Shown here piece by piece: positions 5,913-5,932 of a stretch of 5,932 nucleotides of DNA. Where the stretch lies: NCBI GenBank assembly GCA_002430925.1, contig DJDD01000200.1, positions 1 to 5,932 on the forward strand. Direction: 5' to 3'. Position numbers and translations under genes: made by a program. This stretch comes from Flavobacteriales bacterium UBA5933. Lineage in GTDB: Bacteria; Bacteroidota; Bacteroidia; Flavobacteriales; Weeksellaceae. The first letter of the stretch is position 1; each line of letters opens with the position of its first letter. The notes beneath the pieces were generated by a model that searched no databases, had not been told where the DNA came from, and saw only the letters and a list, made by a program, of their open reading frames with translations.

Positions 5913-5932
5913 TACACTGCCCCCAAAAAGTT
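5913..5932 (+). mobile_element. Possible end of an IS3/IS150-type insertion sequence, cut by window edge
   Basis: The last bases, TACACTGCCCCCAAAAAGTT, resemble the terminal inverted repeats of IS150-group IS3 elements, which have the form TGTACTGCACCCA followed by a short A/T run and GTTGGAC. The five-C run is striking in DNA otherwise almost free of C/G runs. The element itself would lie beyond the right edge, so no transposase, partner repeat or target duplication can be seen. Confidence 0.35.

Noticed and set aside
1..5932. CRISPR array, tRNA, rRNA, defence genes or retron-like elements
   Set aside because: No regularly spaced repeats, no cloverleaf with a plausible CCA/TTCGA arm, and no protein motifs of such systems were seen.

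Overview
The window looks like chromosomal DNA from a member of the Flavobacteriia (Bacteroidota). It is very AT-rich, its genes lack clear Shine-Dalgarno sequences and have A-rich leaders, and the protein set fits the group: an outer-membrane beta-barrel protein with a carboxypeptidase-regulatory-like N-terminus, a Spy/CpxP-like small periplasmic protein, RarA, AroQ and a small lipoprotein. No genus can be named from the sequence alone.

Layout. The first 13 bases are the exact reverse complement of part of a structured repeat near the right edge, so the window probably opens inside an inverted copy of it. I see nothing supportable in 14-189. A strong hairpin terminator (190-225) closes a long minus-strand gene (251-2758) for a TonB-dependent-receptor-like outer-membrane protein. 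This gene is divergent from a small plus-strand gene (2994-3323) for a Spy/CpxP-like periplasmic protein, whose terminator hairpin overlaps its own last codons. Next come rarA (replication-associated recombination ATPase, 3429-4709), aroQ (type II 3-dehydroquinate dehydratase, 4857-5288) and, 17 bases after aroQ, a small four-cysteine lipoprotein gene (5306-5647). The last 285 bases hold no gene. They contain an imperfect terminator-like hairpin, a structured intergenic element resembling what I remember of the Flavo-1 RNA motif, and at the edge a sequence resembling the end of an IS3/IS150-type insertion sequence.

The most notable signal lies in the 235-base divergent intergenic region. Both divergent genes are preceded, in the same orientation relative to the gene, by an identical bipartite element: ATTTTAAACCTTTT, 12 bases, GTCAAA. 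This gives AAACC-N16-GTC, the architecture expected of an ECF sigma factor promoter. It suggests that the outer-membrane receptor-like protein and the periplasmic Spy-like protein form one envelope-response module under one alternative sigma factor, which is not encoded here.

A second, weaker signal lies between rarA and aroQ. A sigma-54-like sequence on the minus strand faces a hairpin whose T-tract is far better on the minus strand than on the plus strand, which could define a roughly 90-nt antisense-side small RNA.
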